From contig JACDGG010000001.1 in NCBI GenBank assembly GCA_013815355.1, positions 35,175-99,174 on the forward strand: a stretch of 64,000 bases of DNA, written 5' to 3'. Source of the DNA: Solirubrobacterales bacterium. GTDB taxonomy: Bacteria; Actinomycetota; Thermoleophilia; Solirubrobacterales; Solirubrobacteraceae. How positions within the stretch are numbered: the first letter of the stretch is position 1; each line of letters begins with the position of its first letter. A program made the position numbers and the translations under genes. This document shows positions 26,606 through 36,254 of the stretch, piece by piece. The notes beneath the pieces were generated by a model. That model did no database searches. It had not been told where the DNA came from and worked only from the letters and a program-made list of their open reading frames with translations.

Positions 26606-27625
26606 ATGGTCAATCGCCGCACTATCCACCACTTCGGACCGGATCCGGAATACGTCGGCGGCATGGGGAGTGTGATTCGCGTGTTCACCGAGCACCAGAT
26701 GGGTGGCGGGTCGGTTCGCTCCCATCCCACCTGGAGGCCCGTCGCGTGGCTGGGGAGCATCCCTCTGGCGCTCAGGGCAGCGCGGCACGTGCTCGTTGCG
26801 CGCAGACACGACGTCATCCATGTGCACCTGGCCGAGGATGGCTCGTTCGTGCGTGAGGGCGCGATCGTGCTCCTTGCCCGGCTGCTCGGCCACGCCACCG
26901 TCGCGACGATTCACGGCGCCAACTTTCTTGAGTTCACAGAGCGCCACGCCCGTCTGGCGGGGTTCGTGTTGCGGCGCGCCGATGTCATCACATGCCTCGA
27001 TCCGCAGGTGTGCAGCCTCGTGAAAGCGCTCGCGCCAGGAGTCCAGGTCGAGCTTCTGGCGAATCCCGTCTTGATGGACATGGACTCACCAAGCGCAGAG
27101 GAGACGGAGGAGGTCGTTCTGTTCGCGGGAGAGGTCGGCTTCAGGAAGGGGGCTGACATCCTCTGTCAGGCGTGGAATCTCGTGGCAGCAGCCCGCCCCG
27201 ATGCGCGCTGCATCATCGTGGGTCCAGACGGCGACTTTGACGTCCCGCAGCTGGATCGGCTCGAGCGTCTGCCCGCGACGGATACAGCTGGGATGAGGAC
27301 GCTGATGCGGGCGGCCCGCGTGGTGGTTCTGCCCTCCCGCGCCGAGGGCATGCCGATGGTGCTCACCGAGGCGATGGGCGCCGGGCGGCCCTTCGTGAGC
27401 ACCCCTGTAGGTGGTATCCCCGATCTGGCACGAGAGGGCGGCGTGCTCGTCGCCGCAGGCGATGCAGCGGGACTGGCTCGCGCCCTGACCGACTTCCTCG
27501 CAGTTCCTGGGCTGGCGGGAGCGGTTGGCGAGCGCGCTCGGCGTTTCTGTCAGGAGACTCGCAGCATCGATGTGATCGACGAGCGGCTCGGGGTGCTCTA
27601 TCAGGCCGCGATCGGCAGCTCCTAG
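26606..27625 (+). CDS. Glycosyltransferase family 4
   Basis: A 339-aa GT-B enzyme: GGMGSVIRVF for the acceptor side, VHLAEDGSF, and the donor-side GT4 signature RVVVLPSRAEGMPMVLTEAMGAGRPFVST with the Glu of E-x7-E. It retains the anomeric configuration in known members; donor and acceptor are unknown. The start is ATG 26606 (MVNRRT); GTG 26585 is possible, and the ORF upstream of that has no conserved sequence. It is divergent from the Alg14-like gene. Confidence 0.85.
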   Translation: MVNRRTIHHFGPDPEYVGGMGSVIRVFTEHQMGGGSVRSHPTWRPVAWLGSIPLALRAARHVLVARRHDVIHVHLAEDGSFVREGAIVLLARLLGHATVATIHGANFLEFTERHARLAGFVLRRADVITCLDPQVCSLVKALAPGVQVELLANPVLMDMDSPSAEETEEVVLFAGEVGFRKGADILCQAWNLVAAARPDARCIIVGPDGDFDVPQLDRLERLPATDTAGMRTLMRAARVVVLPSRAEGMPMVLTEAMGAGRPFVSTPVGGIPDLAREGGVLVAAGDAAGLARALTDFLAVPGLAGAVGERARRFCQETRSIDVIDERLGVLYQAAIGSS

Positions 27626-27679
27626 CCGGGCCCGGCGCTGCGCAGCAAAGGGGCCATGAGCCTGTCCACGGGGGCGGCG

Positions 27680-28567
27680 CTAAACGCTCCAGGTGGGAAA
27701 TGCCTTGCCGGTGAGCACGCGCAGCCGGCGGACCTCCTCGGCAAAGTATTCCTGCAGGCGCGCGCGCGTATCTGGGTCGAGCTCCGGCGCGGCCAAAGGC
27801 TTCGAGAAGAGGCGCTGAATCGCCTGGCGGATCGAGCGGCGCAGGCCGGGCGACATTCTTTGCAGCAGCAGCCGCTGCAGCAGCAGCGAGCCCTGCACAC
27901 GACGATGGAGGACCACGAAGTAGGAGTAGGTGTTCAGCTCATCTCCGGTGTTCACTTCCTCCTCAAAGCGAGGCGAGACGAAGGTACGGTCGACGGAGAG
28001 AAAGGCGAAGATCTCGCTGAGCGCCTCCTGGCGATTGGCGAGGAGGTCAGCCTGGTCAATGACAAGAATTTGCTCGTCGCGAAAGTGCTTTCGATACAGC
28101 TCCAGCTGCGTGACGTAGAGGCCTGGGGAGGTGTAGAGCGAGTATGGGTCGCTGAAATCCGTCAGCGCCTCGCTGAGCGGGCGGCGCTCATCTTCCACGG
28201 CGACGCTGAAGTGGTAGTGCGATACCGCGCGGTCAATCGGATCACGGACGAGGTAGATCAGCTTGGCATCGGGGATCAGCTGGCTGATTCTCTCCGGTAC
28301 CCCCTGACGTCTGGGGTGAATCGCGTAACAAGGCGATATCTCACCTCGCACCTCATACGCAGAGTCGAACAGCTTTTCGTAGTCCTCGAGCCGCTCGATC
28401 CGCTTCGAGCCTGGCGGGTAGGGGATGCCGTTAGGTGGGCCCGAGAAGAAGTTTGTCTCCTTCATCGCGGGAAGCTTCTGGATTTCCGGATGCTCCCCCA
28501 GATAGTGGTGGAGACTGCTGGTACCGCTCTTCATGGCGCCGATGATGAGGAATGTCGGGAGAGTCAT
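27680..28567 (-). CDS. PAPS-dependent sulfotransferase, second copy
   Basis: A 295-aa sulfotransferase: LIIGAMKSGTSSLHHYLGEHP is the 5'-phosphosulfate loop, KLIYLVRDPIDRAVSHY the 3'-phosphate site. No signal peptide or membrane segment, so it acts in the cytoplasm, probably on the lipid-linked glycan or a precursor because glycosyltransferases surround it. ATG 28567 gives the motif at the usual distance. Independent of the NRPS-coupled sulfotransferase. Confidence 0.88.
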   Translation of the reverse strand: MTLPTFLIIGAMKSGTSSLHHYLGEHPEIQKLPAMKETNFFSGPPNGIPYPPGSKRIERLEDYEKLFDSAYEVRGEISPCYAIHPRRQGVPERISQLIPDAKLIYLVRDPIDRAVSHYHFSVAVEDERRPLSEALTDFSDPYSLYTSPGLYVTQLELYRKHFRDEQILVIDQADLLANRQEALSEIFAFLSVDRTFVSPRFEEEVNTGDELNTYSYFVVLHRRVQGSLLLQRLLLQRMSPGLRRSIRQAIQRLFSKPLAAPELDPDTRARLQEYFAEEVRRLRVLTGKAFPTWSV

Positions 28568-28686
28568 GTCTAAGTGCTTGCGGTCATCCGTGAGCAGGCG
28601 AGTCTATCAGCGGCTGGAGTGCTGAAGAGCGGGCTGAGCGACCCTGGGCGGCTCTTCTGCGGCCCATCAAATGCGCGTGGGATGCT

Positions 28687-29772
28687 CTAGCGGATCGCTT
28701 CAAGCGCGGCCAGAAGGGTGGCTGTGCTCTGTGCGCTTGAGAAGCGATCGAGCCAGGCGCCGAGGTTGATCTCTGAGCGCAGCTCAAGAGCGGAAGCGTC
28801 CAGCACCGCATCGGCATAGGCTTGCGGGGTATCGCTTGGCGCGAGCTGGCCGGTGATCCCCGGAACGATCGCGTCGGCAACGCCCAGGGCCCGCGAGCTG
28901 GCCACGGACGGTATGCCCGCCGCCGCGGCCTCGACCAGCACGTTGGCCAGGCCCTCGGCGTTGGCGGTGAGCAGCAGGCAATCGACGTCGGATGCCGCCT
29001 CCCACCACGGCTCTCGCCAGCCGAGAAACGAGACGTTGAGGCCCAAGCGCGCGGCCTCCTGCTCGGTTGACTGGCGCAGAGGGCCGTCACCGATCACGCT
29101 GGCGCGCACGCTCACGCCGCGCTTTGCAAGCTCGCTGAGAACCTCGAGGAAGAGGTGCGGGCGCTTCTGCTTTGCGAGGCGACCGACGAGAGCGAGATGA
29201 AGCTCGGCAGGCAGCTCGAAGCTGAGGTCGCCGGCTGTTCTCGAGGCGACGACGGGGTTCGGGACCACGAACACACGATCCGCGGGAACGCGGAATGCTG
29301 AGACCAGCTCGGCAGCGACAGGGTGTGAGACGGCGAGCGCGCCGCTGGCGTACCGATACAGGCGCCGGGCGATCCACACGGTCAGCCTGTCGCGTCGCCG
29401 GACGTTGACGCGCTGCAGGGCCTGGACATTGTGCTCTGAGACCATCAGCGGCACGGGGTTGGCCCGACCCCGTTTCAGCGCAAACAAGGTGATCACGTTG
29501 CTGAAGGTCATCAGCGAGAGAACGACATCGGGTTTGTCCTCGCGGATGCGGGCCCGCAGCCAGCCCGGCATCAATGCTGGTCGCAGCGGGCCTCCACGGC
29601 TGGCGAGCCTGTGGCTGACCACTTCGCCTGGCAGCTCGACGCTCGGCTGTCGGCGGCCGTAGGCGTAGACGGTGATCGTGTGCCCCTGGGCCTGCAGTTC
29701 GGCGATCCACTGCCGGGCGATCGCCTCGGCGCCGCCGCCGTGCAGGTTGGGAGTGACGATCGCGGCGTGCAT
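28687..29772 (-). CDS. Glycosyltransferase family 4
   Basis: A 361-aa GT-B enzyme. TPNLHGGGAEAIARQWIAEL is the N-terminal glycine loop, LALVGRLAKQKRPHLFLEV begins the donor domain, and DCLLLTANAEGLANVLVEAAAAGIPSVA carries the conserved Glu pair. It fits a sugar transferase building the polysaccharide repeat. It is on the same strand as the sulfotransferase downstream, with a gap of about 120 bases. Confidence 0.87.
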   Translation of the reverse strand: MHAAIVTPNLHGGGAEAIARQWIAELQAQGHTITVYAYGRRQPSVELPGEVVSHRLASRGGPLRPALMPGWLRARIREDKPDVVLSLMTFSNVITLFALKRGRANPVPLMVSEHNVQALQRVNVRRRDRLTVWIARRLYRYASGALAVSHPVAAELVSAFRVPADRVFVVPNPVVASRTAGDLSFELPAELHLALVGRLAKQKRPHLFLEVLSELAKRGVSVRASVIGDGPLRQSTEQEAARLGLNVSFLGWREPWWEAASDVDCLLLTANAEGLANVLVEAAAAGIPSVASSRALGVADAIVPGITGQLAPSDTPQAYADAVLDASALELRSEINLGAWLDRFSSAQSTATLLAALEAIR

Positions 29773-29957
29773 CAGGCGCCCGGAAGAGCTAGCGCAGAAC
29801 GCAAGATGGCCTGGGGAAGGAGTTTGACGATGCGGCTTTCATCTCACAGGCTCGCGGCGGGATGATACTAAGCGTCGATCGCGGTGCTGTGGCTCCTCCC
29901 GGAGCAGGCGCTTTGGCTCAGCTGCGGCGGCGGTAGCGACGGCCCGCCGTGAAATCC
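29773..29957. other. Intergenic, no gene recognised
   Basis: 185 bases between two minus-strand glycosyltransferase genes. No convincing ORF, terminator or promoter was recognised. Confidence 0.3.
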
Positions 29958-30965
29958 TCACGCGGAGTCCACGTTGGTAGAGGGCGATCGCCGCAGTAGC
30001 GAGCTGAGGGTGGCGCGAGCGCGCGGATACGCGCCGCTCACCGGCGGTGCGTCGAGACAGTCCAGAAGCGATGAGCGCAGTAGGGCTGCGCTTTGCGCCT
30101 TGGCAGCCGCGCGGCCGCCAACGAGCGGCAGCAGGCTCGCCAGATGTACGATCAGCGATAGGGCCTGCAGCGTGCGCAGCACCGTGCGTGCGCTGCGCCT
30201 TCCTGCTGCGCTGCCATCCCACTTCTCGATGTTCTCGAGAAAGCTGAGCAGCGCAAAACCCTGGATCCTCTCGTGCCCACCATGCTCGGATCCCTGGCCG
30301 TCGTGTGTCACGACGATCGCATCGGTCGTGCCGACGCCGGCGCCATCTGCTCTGTATCGCCGCGAGAGATCGACATCCTCGCAGTAGAGAAAGAGGCTCT
30401 CATCAAAGCCACCCAGCTCCAGAAACTCGCTGCGATCAACAACGAACGCGGCGCCCGAGATCCATTGCCGAGATCTTCTCAGGCGCGAGCTTGGCCGGCG
30501 CACATGCATCTCCCGCGGGACGAGAAACCACAGCACCATCAGCCAATAGAGCTCACGCCGCCAGCCCCATTCGGAGTACTTGAGATAACGAGAGCGGCGT
30601 CCGTCGTGCAGCACGCATCCGAGCATGCCGACGGGCCGATGGGCAGACAGCTCTGAGAGCCGTGCCGGGTTCGCGTGCAAGATCGCGGCATCGGGGTTCA
30701 GGACGAGGAGCAGATCACCACAGGCGGCGCGCGCGCCGACGTTCACACCTGCACCGAAGCCGACGTTGCCATGCCCCTCGAGGACCTCGACCGAGCCCTG
30801 CTCTCGCGCGATTTGACACGTCTGATCGGTCGAGCCGTTATCGACCAGGACGATCTGTGCGTCCGGCAGATGGCTTGCGATCGAATCGATCGCCGCTGCG
30901 ATCGTCTGCTCTGAGTTGTATGACACAAGGACGACCGACACGGCGTTGGCGTGCGGCGTGCTCAT
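29958..30965 (-). CDS. Glycosyltransferase family 2 (rhamnosyltransferase-like)
   Basis: A 335-aa GT-A enzyme: VSVVLVSYNSEQTIAAAIDSI, VLVDNGSTDQT, LVLNPDA in the metal-binding position, and GGFDESLFLYCEDVDLSRR, the ED motif containing the catalytic base. The pattern resembles WbbL-type rhamnosyltransferases. It is divergent from the third sulfotransferase, with a short intergenic gap. Sugar donor unproven. Confidence 0.87.
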   Translation of the reverse strand: MSTPHANAVSVVLVSYNSEQTIAAAIDSIASHLPDAQIVLVDNGSTDQTCQIAREQGSVEVLEGHGNVGFGAGVNVGARAACGDLLLVLNPDAAILHANPARLSELSAHRPVGMLGCVLHDGRRSRYLKYSEWGWRRELYWLMVLWFLVPREMHVRRPSSRLRRSRQWISGAAFVVDRSEFLELGGFDESLFLYCEDVDLSRRYRADGAGVGTTDAIVVTHDGQGSEHGGHERIQGFALLSFLENIEKWDGSAAGRRSARTVLRTLQALSLIVHLASLLPLVGGRAAAKAQSAALLRSSLLDCLDAPPVSGAYPRARATLSSLLRRSPSTNVDSA

Positions 30966-31021
30966 CGTGGTCGGACAGGATACTCAGGCGGGCCGCACCG
31001 TAAACGCATCTCGGGCCGTGG

Positions 31022-32113
31022 ATGGCGCCGCTCGCGAGCACTTATGATGCGAGCCTCGTGAAGGACACGCTCGATTTCATCATCATCGGTGCGCAAAAGG
31101 CGGGAACCACATCTCTCTTTGAGTATCTGAGAAACCATCCGGACCTCCAGCTTCCCGACGGCAAGGAGGCGCCGTTCTTCAGTCATGCAAGCGCATACGA
31201 GCGTGGCTGGGAGGACTACATCCTCAAAACGTTCGCGCTCACCGAAAGCGATGCTAGGTGGGGCACCGCGACGCCCCAATACATGGTCGGTGGCCTGTGG
31301 GAGCAGCCAAACCCAGCAGGCGAGAATGGCTATGACGAGCGCACCGTGCCGCGGCGGATCTATGAACAGCTTCCGCAGGTGCGCCTGATCGCGATCCTGC
31401 GCGATCCAGCTGAGCGTGCTCGCTCACACCACCGTATGTCTGTCATGAACGACATCGAGCAGCGCCCGTTTGCCCAGGCGATCGACGATCTGCTGAGACC
31501 CGAGGCTCTCGCTGAGGCACGTAGGGAACCGCGCGAGATCACGGGCTATGTGACGTGGGGAGAGTACGGGCGGATCCTCACTGGGTACTTGGATGTCTTC
31601 CCACGTGATCAGATCCTCGTGCTGTTCACCGATGAGCTCGAGCGCGAGCCCGAGCGGCTCCTGCGTCGCATCTATGAGTTTCTCGGGGTGAGGGCCGACT
31701 TCATGCCAGCGAACGTCGGCGAGCGCTACCGCGTAGGTGGTAGCGATCGGCGCTTCTCCTGGCTGGGGACCAACTCGCCGCTGAACCCCTGGGCAATGCA
31801 GCGCGCGCTCACCTCAAGCAAGGGCGCAACGCGCCTCTGGCACGCTTTGCCGCAGACCAGGCGCCGGCAGATCGACGGCCTCGTGCGGCGCGTCGGGTAC
31901 AGGATGGATCTATGGAACCGCCGTAGCGCGGCGGCACCGGTCGATGACGACGAGGCGACGATCAATCGGCTGCGAGAGCACTACGCGCCGGACGCCCTGC
32001 GGCTCGCGGAGCAGATGGGCGGCGAGCCTCCCTGGGCGCAGTCCAGCGGCGCTGGTGGCGAGCTCACCGCCGCTCGTTCGTCATCGCCAGAGGCCAGAAC
32101 GCCGTCGCATTAA
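31022..32113 (+). CDS. PAPS-dependent sulfotransferase, third copy
   Basis: A 363-aa sulfotransferase with FIIIGAQKAGTTSLFEYLRNHP and VRLIAILRDPAERARSHH as the two PAPS-binding segments, plus a longer C-terminus than the second copy. The start may be ATG 31022 or GTG 31058 just before the conserved domain. The last 50 bases overlap the convergent flippase gene in an opposite frame, so its final residues (rich in S, A and E) are not conserved-looking. It probably sulfates the polysaccharide. Confidence 0.86.
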   Translation: MAPLASTYDASLVKDTLDFIIIGAQKAGTTSLFEYLRNHPDLQLPDGKEAPFFSHASAYERGWEDYILKTFALTESDARWGTATPQYMVGGLWEQPNPAGENGYDERTVPRRIYEQLPQVRLIAILRDPAERARSHHRMSVMNDIEQRPFAQAIDDLLRPEALAEARREPREITGYVTWGEYGRILTGYLDVFPRDQILVLFTDELEREPERLLRRIYEFLGVRADFMPANVGERYRVGGSDRRFSWLGTNSPLNPWAMQRALTSSKGATRLWHALPQTRRRQIDGLVRRVGYRMDLWNRRSAAAPVDDDEATINRLREHYAPDALRLAEQMGGEPPWAQSSGAGGELTAARSSSPEARTPSH

Positions 32114-33476
32114 TTTTCAGGCGCCTACGGCAGAGGATGGTCAGGGCGACGTTCCACACGACAAAGCTCGCCGCGTCGGCGATCGCGGCTCCCGTCACGC
32201 CCAGAAACGGCACGAGCACGATCGTCAGAACCACGGTTGTCAGCAGGCCGAGCCCGACACCCCAGCAGGCCGCACGCTCGTGGCCGGTCATGATCAGCAC
32301 GGCGCCAACGGGACCGGCTGTGGCGTTGAACAGCTCGCCAAGCACGAGGATCCTGAGAGCTGTCCCGCCTGACGTGAACGCTGAGCCGAACAGGCCGAGA
32401 TAGACGCCGGGAAGCGCCACGAAGAAGATCACGATCGGCAGTGAAGCGATCACGCTCGCCTGCGCGATGCGTTCGGCGCCGTGCTCCATTCCCGCTAGAT
32501 CCCCCTTGGCGCGCATGCGCGCCACGAGCGGGGCAAACGGCATGTTGGCGGCGATCAGCAGCAGCACGATCAGCACGCCGCCTTTTTCTACCGCGCTGTA
32601 GATACCGGCGTCGCGTGTGCCCCCGATCGTGCCCACTGCGATCGTCGAGACATAGCCGTTGAGCTGCCAGATGCCTCCGATCAGCATCATCGGTAGCGCC
32701 GCAGAAACCCATTCTCGCATCTGGTATTTGGGAGCGGCAGAGCGCACCTGCTCAGGCACGGCTTTCCTCAAAGCGATCACGCCGGCGATAAAGGCCGTGC
32801 TCACCGCCGCCACGTTTACGAGCATCGCGGCGACGGGCGTGAGCACTTTCCCCCCCACGAGTGCCAGCGCGCCTACGCCGGCGATCAGGATCAGGGGGCG
32901 GATCACGAACTCAGGTATCTGCCCGACCACGACGCGCCCGAGCGCCTGCATCGTGCTCTGGCGCAGGATCGTCAGCGCGTTGATTGGGATCAGGGCCATC
33001 GCGAGCACGAACACGAGGCGCAAAGGTTCTGCAAGCGTCAGTAGGGCGATCGCCGAGCCGGCCGCCGCGATCGCGATCGAGGCGGCCGCGACGAGCGTGT
33101 TGGCGCGAATCAAAAGGCCGCGCAGGTGCTCCCACTTCTGCTTGACCTCATAGCCCGCGACGCCACGCACGACGAACAGGTTCAGGCCAAGCCCCGCGGG
33201 GATCGTCAGCGCCGAGGCCCACGCGAGCGCGAACACGTAGGCGCCATAGCCATGGCCGCCGAGCAGCCGCGCCAGCGCGACCGCCACGAGAAACCCGATC
33301 GCGCTCGAGGACGCCTGCAGCAAAGCTGTCGCCGAGGCACCAAACAGCATCCTGCGAACAAGCGAACGTGGCTGGGGAGCCTCCTGCGCGGTCGAGTCCT
33401 CCGAGGAGGTGAGGTCGGGCTGGCCTTCGGTGGGCGACGGCTCCAGCCGGCGTGTCACGCTTGGCATCTCACGCAT
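32064..33476 (-). CDS. Wzx-type flippase (polysaccharide transport, MATE/MOP superfamily)
   Basis: A 470-aa protein with about 12-14 hydrophobic segments, starting LLQASSSAIGFLVAVALARLLG and including LIGGIWQLNGYVSTIAVG and FFVALPGVYLGLFG. This is the pattern of Wzx-like oligosaccharide flippases that move the lipid-linked repeat across the membrane. The N-terminal 40 residues are soluble and S/E/P-rich. The 3' end overlaps the sulfotransferase gene by 50 bases, tail to tail. Confidence 0.88.
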   Translation of the reverse strand: MREMPSVTRRLEPSPTEGQPDLTSSEDSTAQEAPQPRSLVRRMLFGASATALLQASSSAIGFLVAVALARLLGGHGYGAYVFALAWASALTIPAGLGLNLFVVRGVAGYEVKQKWEHLRGLLIRANTLVAAASIAIAAAGSAIALLTLAEPLRLVFVLAMALIPINALTILRQSTMQALGRVVVGQIPEFVIRPLILIAGVGALALVGGKVLTPVAAMLVNVAAVSTAFIAGVIALRKAVPEQVRSAAPKYQMREWVSAALPMMLIGGIWQLNGYVSTIAVGTIGGTRDAGIYSAVEKGGVLIVLLLIAANMPFAPLVARMRAKGDLAGMEHGAERIAQASVIASLPIVIFFVALPGVYLGLFGSAFTSGGTALRILVLGELFNATAGPVGAVLIMTGHERAACWGVGLGLLTTVVLTIVLVPFLGVTGAAIADAASFVVWNVALTILCRRRLKINATAFWPLAMTNERR

Positions 33477-33648
33477 GCGCGAGCGTCATCCCGGAATCGG
33501 CGCGAGCGTGCAGCCGTGCTACGGCAAAGGGGTGCACGGCGGGCGCGTTGAGCCTCGCCACGCACATCACCACGATGCGATCCGTGCTCAAGCGCGCCAC
33601 GCTAATACGTTGGATGCGAGGTGGCTATCGTCGTTTTGTCCATTGCCG

Positions 33649-35406
33649 CTAGCGCTGGAATCTCCGTCGAGCGCGCCTGCGCCAGCGCATGAACGCCTGC
33701 CACCCGCCGGCCGAGAGATCCTGCCGCTGGACCGGGATTGCGTCGCCAATGCCAGAGGCTGGTGTGAGGATCGCCGCGCCGCTCGCCGCGGCAGACACGA
33801 ACGTGGGCTCGGTCCGGTAGGGCGAGGAGCGGGTCGCGAGCATGCGCTGCCATTCACCGACCCGCGGGACGGGACGGGCGGGCACTCGCGCTCTCGCCTG
33901 CGGGTTGCCCGCGACATCCGGATCGACGAGCACGGTCAAAAGGACGGCCGCGAGAGCGAGCCCGCTGGTGCTGAAAAGCGTCACGAGCGTCACCGAGGAG
34001 GTGAGGCTCGCCACGATCCAGATCGCCCCGCCGTAGCGCAGCCACGCATAGCGGCTTGGGCCCGCGGAGCGCCGCAGGCACATGATCAGCGTCAGCACGA
34101 CAGGCAGATAGATCAGCGCCGCTCCGATGGCTCCCATTGGCATGATGGCGTTTAGCACCCCGAGGTCTGGGTCCTCTATCGATCCGTGCGGCAGGCCATC
34201 GAAGTAGTGCACCGAGGGCGAGAGGAAGCCGAGCCCGCCGATCCACTGTTCACCCAAGTAAAATTTCATCGTCTTCGTCACAGCCTCTCGCACCGCGAGG
34301 GTTCCGCCGCTGCTTTCGATGTCGGAGAAGATCGATGTGATGCGTTCGATAAACGGGCCGCCGGAGAACAGGCCCGGCGCGATCAGAAGCACGGCGGCGA
34401 TGATCAGCACGATCCCACCGACGACGACGACCATCCGTTTGCGAAGTACCTTCGCGATCGCGACGCTGTTGGCGCTGTAGAGGACGAGCCACAGCGTGAC
34501 GAGCACAAAAGCCAGGATCAGGCCGATCCAGCGGGCCCGCGTGAGCTGCACGACAACGCTGACGAACAGCAGCAAAGCCACCGGGCGCGCGGCGATGCGC
34601 AGCGAGCGTTGCGGGGCCAGCAGACTCGCCGCGAGACTCAGCGCGAGCCCCGCGGTGACGAGGTCGGTCATCTCCGCATAGACGCGGGTCAGGCCGTCCT
34701 GGTGCAGGGTGTGCCCGACATGGATCAGCGAGCCGGGATTGCCCAGGCCCACGGCGGTCGCGGTCTGGACGAGCGCGAACAGGCAGACCCCGGCGGTGAG
34801 CGTTGCCAGCAGGGCGTGGAGGTCGCGGGTCGCTAGTCGCACGCGGGGAAGCAGGAGCAGCAGCACCGCAAAGTAGAGGTAGTTGCGGGCAAACGCGATC
34901 GTGGCCGTGATCCCCACGTGGTTTGAGACCATCGTCCGCGCTGCGGTGAACACGCACCACGTAAAAAGCAGCGTCGCGGCACCTATCACGAACCGTCCCG
35001 CGAAGCTCGGCCGATAGGGATTTGCATCCATCGCGATCCAGCCCAGCACGGTAAGCAGCAGCGTGCACAGGACGAGATCCTGCGTCGTGAAGTGACCGAT
35101 CAGATAGCGCGAGGTGTTCAGCACCGGGATGCCGTTCATCGCGGCGAGCACGAAAAGGCCTATGAACACGCCGCGATGGGCGAGCGCGAGCCTGCCCAGG
35201 AGGAGCACCGCGACCGCGATCGCGAAGGTCTTCATGCGTCCCTCTGCGATTGCCCACCCGCTCGCTGCCAAAAGGGCGACAGCTACGCCCGCAATTACGG
35301 CCGTCGTCGAGCTCCGGTTTGAGATCCCCCCGCGCCGCACGGCAGCGGCGCTGCCAAGCGCCAGCGCGCGTCCGATCGAGCCGATGTTTCGCTCTTGCGG
35401 GGGCAT
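33649..35406 (-). CDS. O-antigen ligase/polymerase-like membrane protein, second copy
   Basis: A 585-aa membrane protein with about 12 hydrophobic segments and the family loop (GLGFLSPSVHYFDGLPHGSIED). It has a long soluble C-terminus after LLTVLVDPDVAG, which is basic at the end (WRRRARRRFQR). It differs strongly from the first copy at 20839, so the locus has two polymerase/ligase candidates: perhaps one polymerises and the other attaches the chain. It sits upstream of the LuxR-type gene in transcription order. Confidence 0.82.
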   Translation of the reverse strand: MPPQERNIGSIGRALALGSAAAVRRGGISNRSSTTAVIAGVAVALLAASGWAIAEGRMKTFAIAVAVLLLGRLALAHRGVFIGLFVLAAMNGIPVLNTSRYLIGHFTTQDLVLCTLLLTVLGWIAMDANPYRPSFAGRFVIGAATLLFTWCVFTAARTMVSNHVGITATIAFARNYLYFAVLLLLLPRVRLATRDLHALLATLTAGVCLFALVQTATAVGLGNPGSLIHVGHTLHQDGLTRVYAEMTDLVTAGLALSLAASLLAPQRSLRIAARPVALLLFVSVVVQLTRARWIGLILAFVLVTLWLVLYSANSVAIAKVLRKRMVVVVGGIVLIIAAVLLIAPGLFSGGPFIERITSIFSDIESSGGTLAVREAVTKTMKFYLGEQWIGGLGFLSPSVHYFDGLPHGSIEDPDLGVLNAIMPMGAIGAALIYLPVVLTLIMCLRRSAGPSRYAWLRYGGAIWIVASLTSSVTLVTLFSTSGLALAAVLLTVLVDPDVAGNPQARARVPARPVPRVGEWQRMLATRSSPYRTEPTFVSAAASGAAILTPASGIGDAIPVQRQDLSAGGWQAFMRWRRRARRRFQR

Positions 35407-35481
35407 GCGCAGTTCAGCGGCGAGCGATCGAGGGTTGTGAGGCCCTGGTGCTCTGCGCCGTGAGAGCTGTCTCGCCTCTCA

Positions 35482-36180
35482 TCAAACCGCGGCCAGCGTC
35501 GGCGCCACGGGCTCTCCTCCGAGTGCCAGGATCCCCATCCCGAGGCCGCGTTCTGGATCGAGGATCAGGTTCACAGCCTCGTTGCGCGAGCGCACACCGA
35601 GCTTGCGAAACGCCGAGGAGAGATGGCTCTTGACGGTGCTCTCGGCGAGGAACAGCTGCTGGGCGATCAAGCCGTTTGTGTAGCCCATCACGACCAGGCC
35701 GAGGATCTGCTTCTCGCGCGAGGAGAGCGCGGGCGGCTCGAGCTGGCGCCATTGGGTGCGAGGCACGCATGCCTGGCCTGCCTGCACCGCTTGCGCGCAC
35801 GGCCCCAGCGTCGTTGCGAGGTCCTTCCAAAGCACGATCCCGGCAGCGCCGGCAGTCAGCGCGGCGCGGATGCCCCATCGCTCGATGCTGCGGCAGGCGA
35901 CGATCAGGGGCGTCTCAAGGAAGGCCCGCGTCAGCGGCTCGACGCAACGCGTGAGGCCGGAGGATGCGTTCTCGACCCAGAGCACGATCAGGGCCGGCCG
36001 CGACTCAGCTTGCTTCAGCAGCGCCTCGACGTCGTCGAAGGCGAGGAAGCTGTGCCCTTCCTTTGCGAGTATCTCGGCAAGCTTCTCGCTCGGAGCACCG
36101 ACAGCGACCACCGCCACCTGTCCGCCAGCCAACGTTCCCGCTGTGCCTGAGGCTCGAGCCTTAATGACAGCGCTTGGCAT
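35482..36180 (-). CDS. LuxR-family regulator with a receiver-like domain lacking the phospho-acceptor
   Basis: A 232-aa regulator with a strong AAGGAG site before ATG 36180. The C-terminal HTH is clear: LSSREKQILGLVVMGYTNGLIAQQL and ESTVKSHLSSAFRKLGV. The N-terminal part has a receiver-like layout, but the place of the phosphorylated Asp reads LIVLWVENASSG with no Asp, so phosphorylation control is unlikely. No histidine kinase lies nearby. The palindrome CCGACATTGTCGG is 75 bases upstream. It may regulate the lasso or polysaccharide genes on either side; the target is unproven. Confidence 0.82.
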   Translation of the reverse strand: MPSAVIKARASGTAGTLAGGQVAVVAVGAPSEKLAEILAKEGHSFLAFDDVEALLKQAESRPALIVLWVENASSGLTRCVEPLTRAFLETPLIVACRSIERWGIRAALTAGAAGIVLWKDLATTLGPCAQAVQAGQACVPRTQWRQLEPPALSSREKQILGLVVMGYTNGLIAQQLFLAESTVKSHLSSAFRKLGVRSRNEAVNLILDPERGLGMGILALGGEPVAPTLAAV

Positions 36181-36254
36181 ATCTCCTTAACGACCAGCTC
36201 TCTGGCGAACTTTTGCCGACTGTTCCCAGGCTTCCGAGCACGCAAGCATAGCTA

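Noticed and set aside
27656-28573. 305-aa plus-strand ORF
   Set aside because: Mirror of the sulfotransferase on the minus strand; only that one has PAPS-binding motifs.
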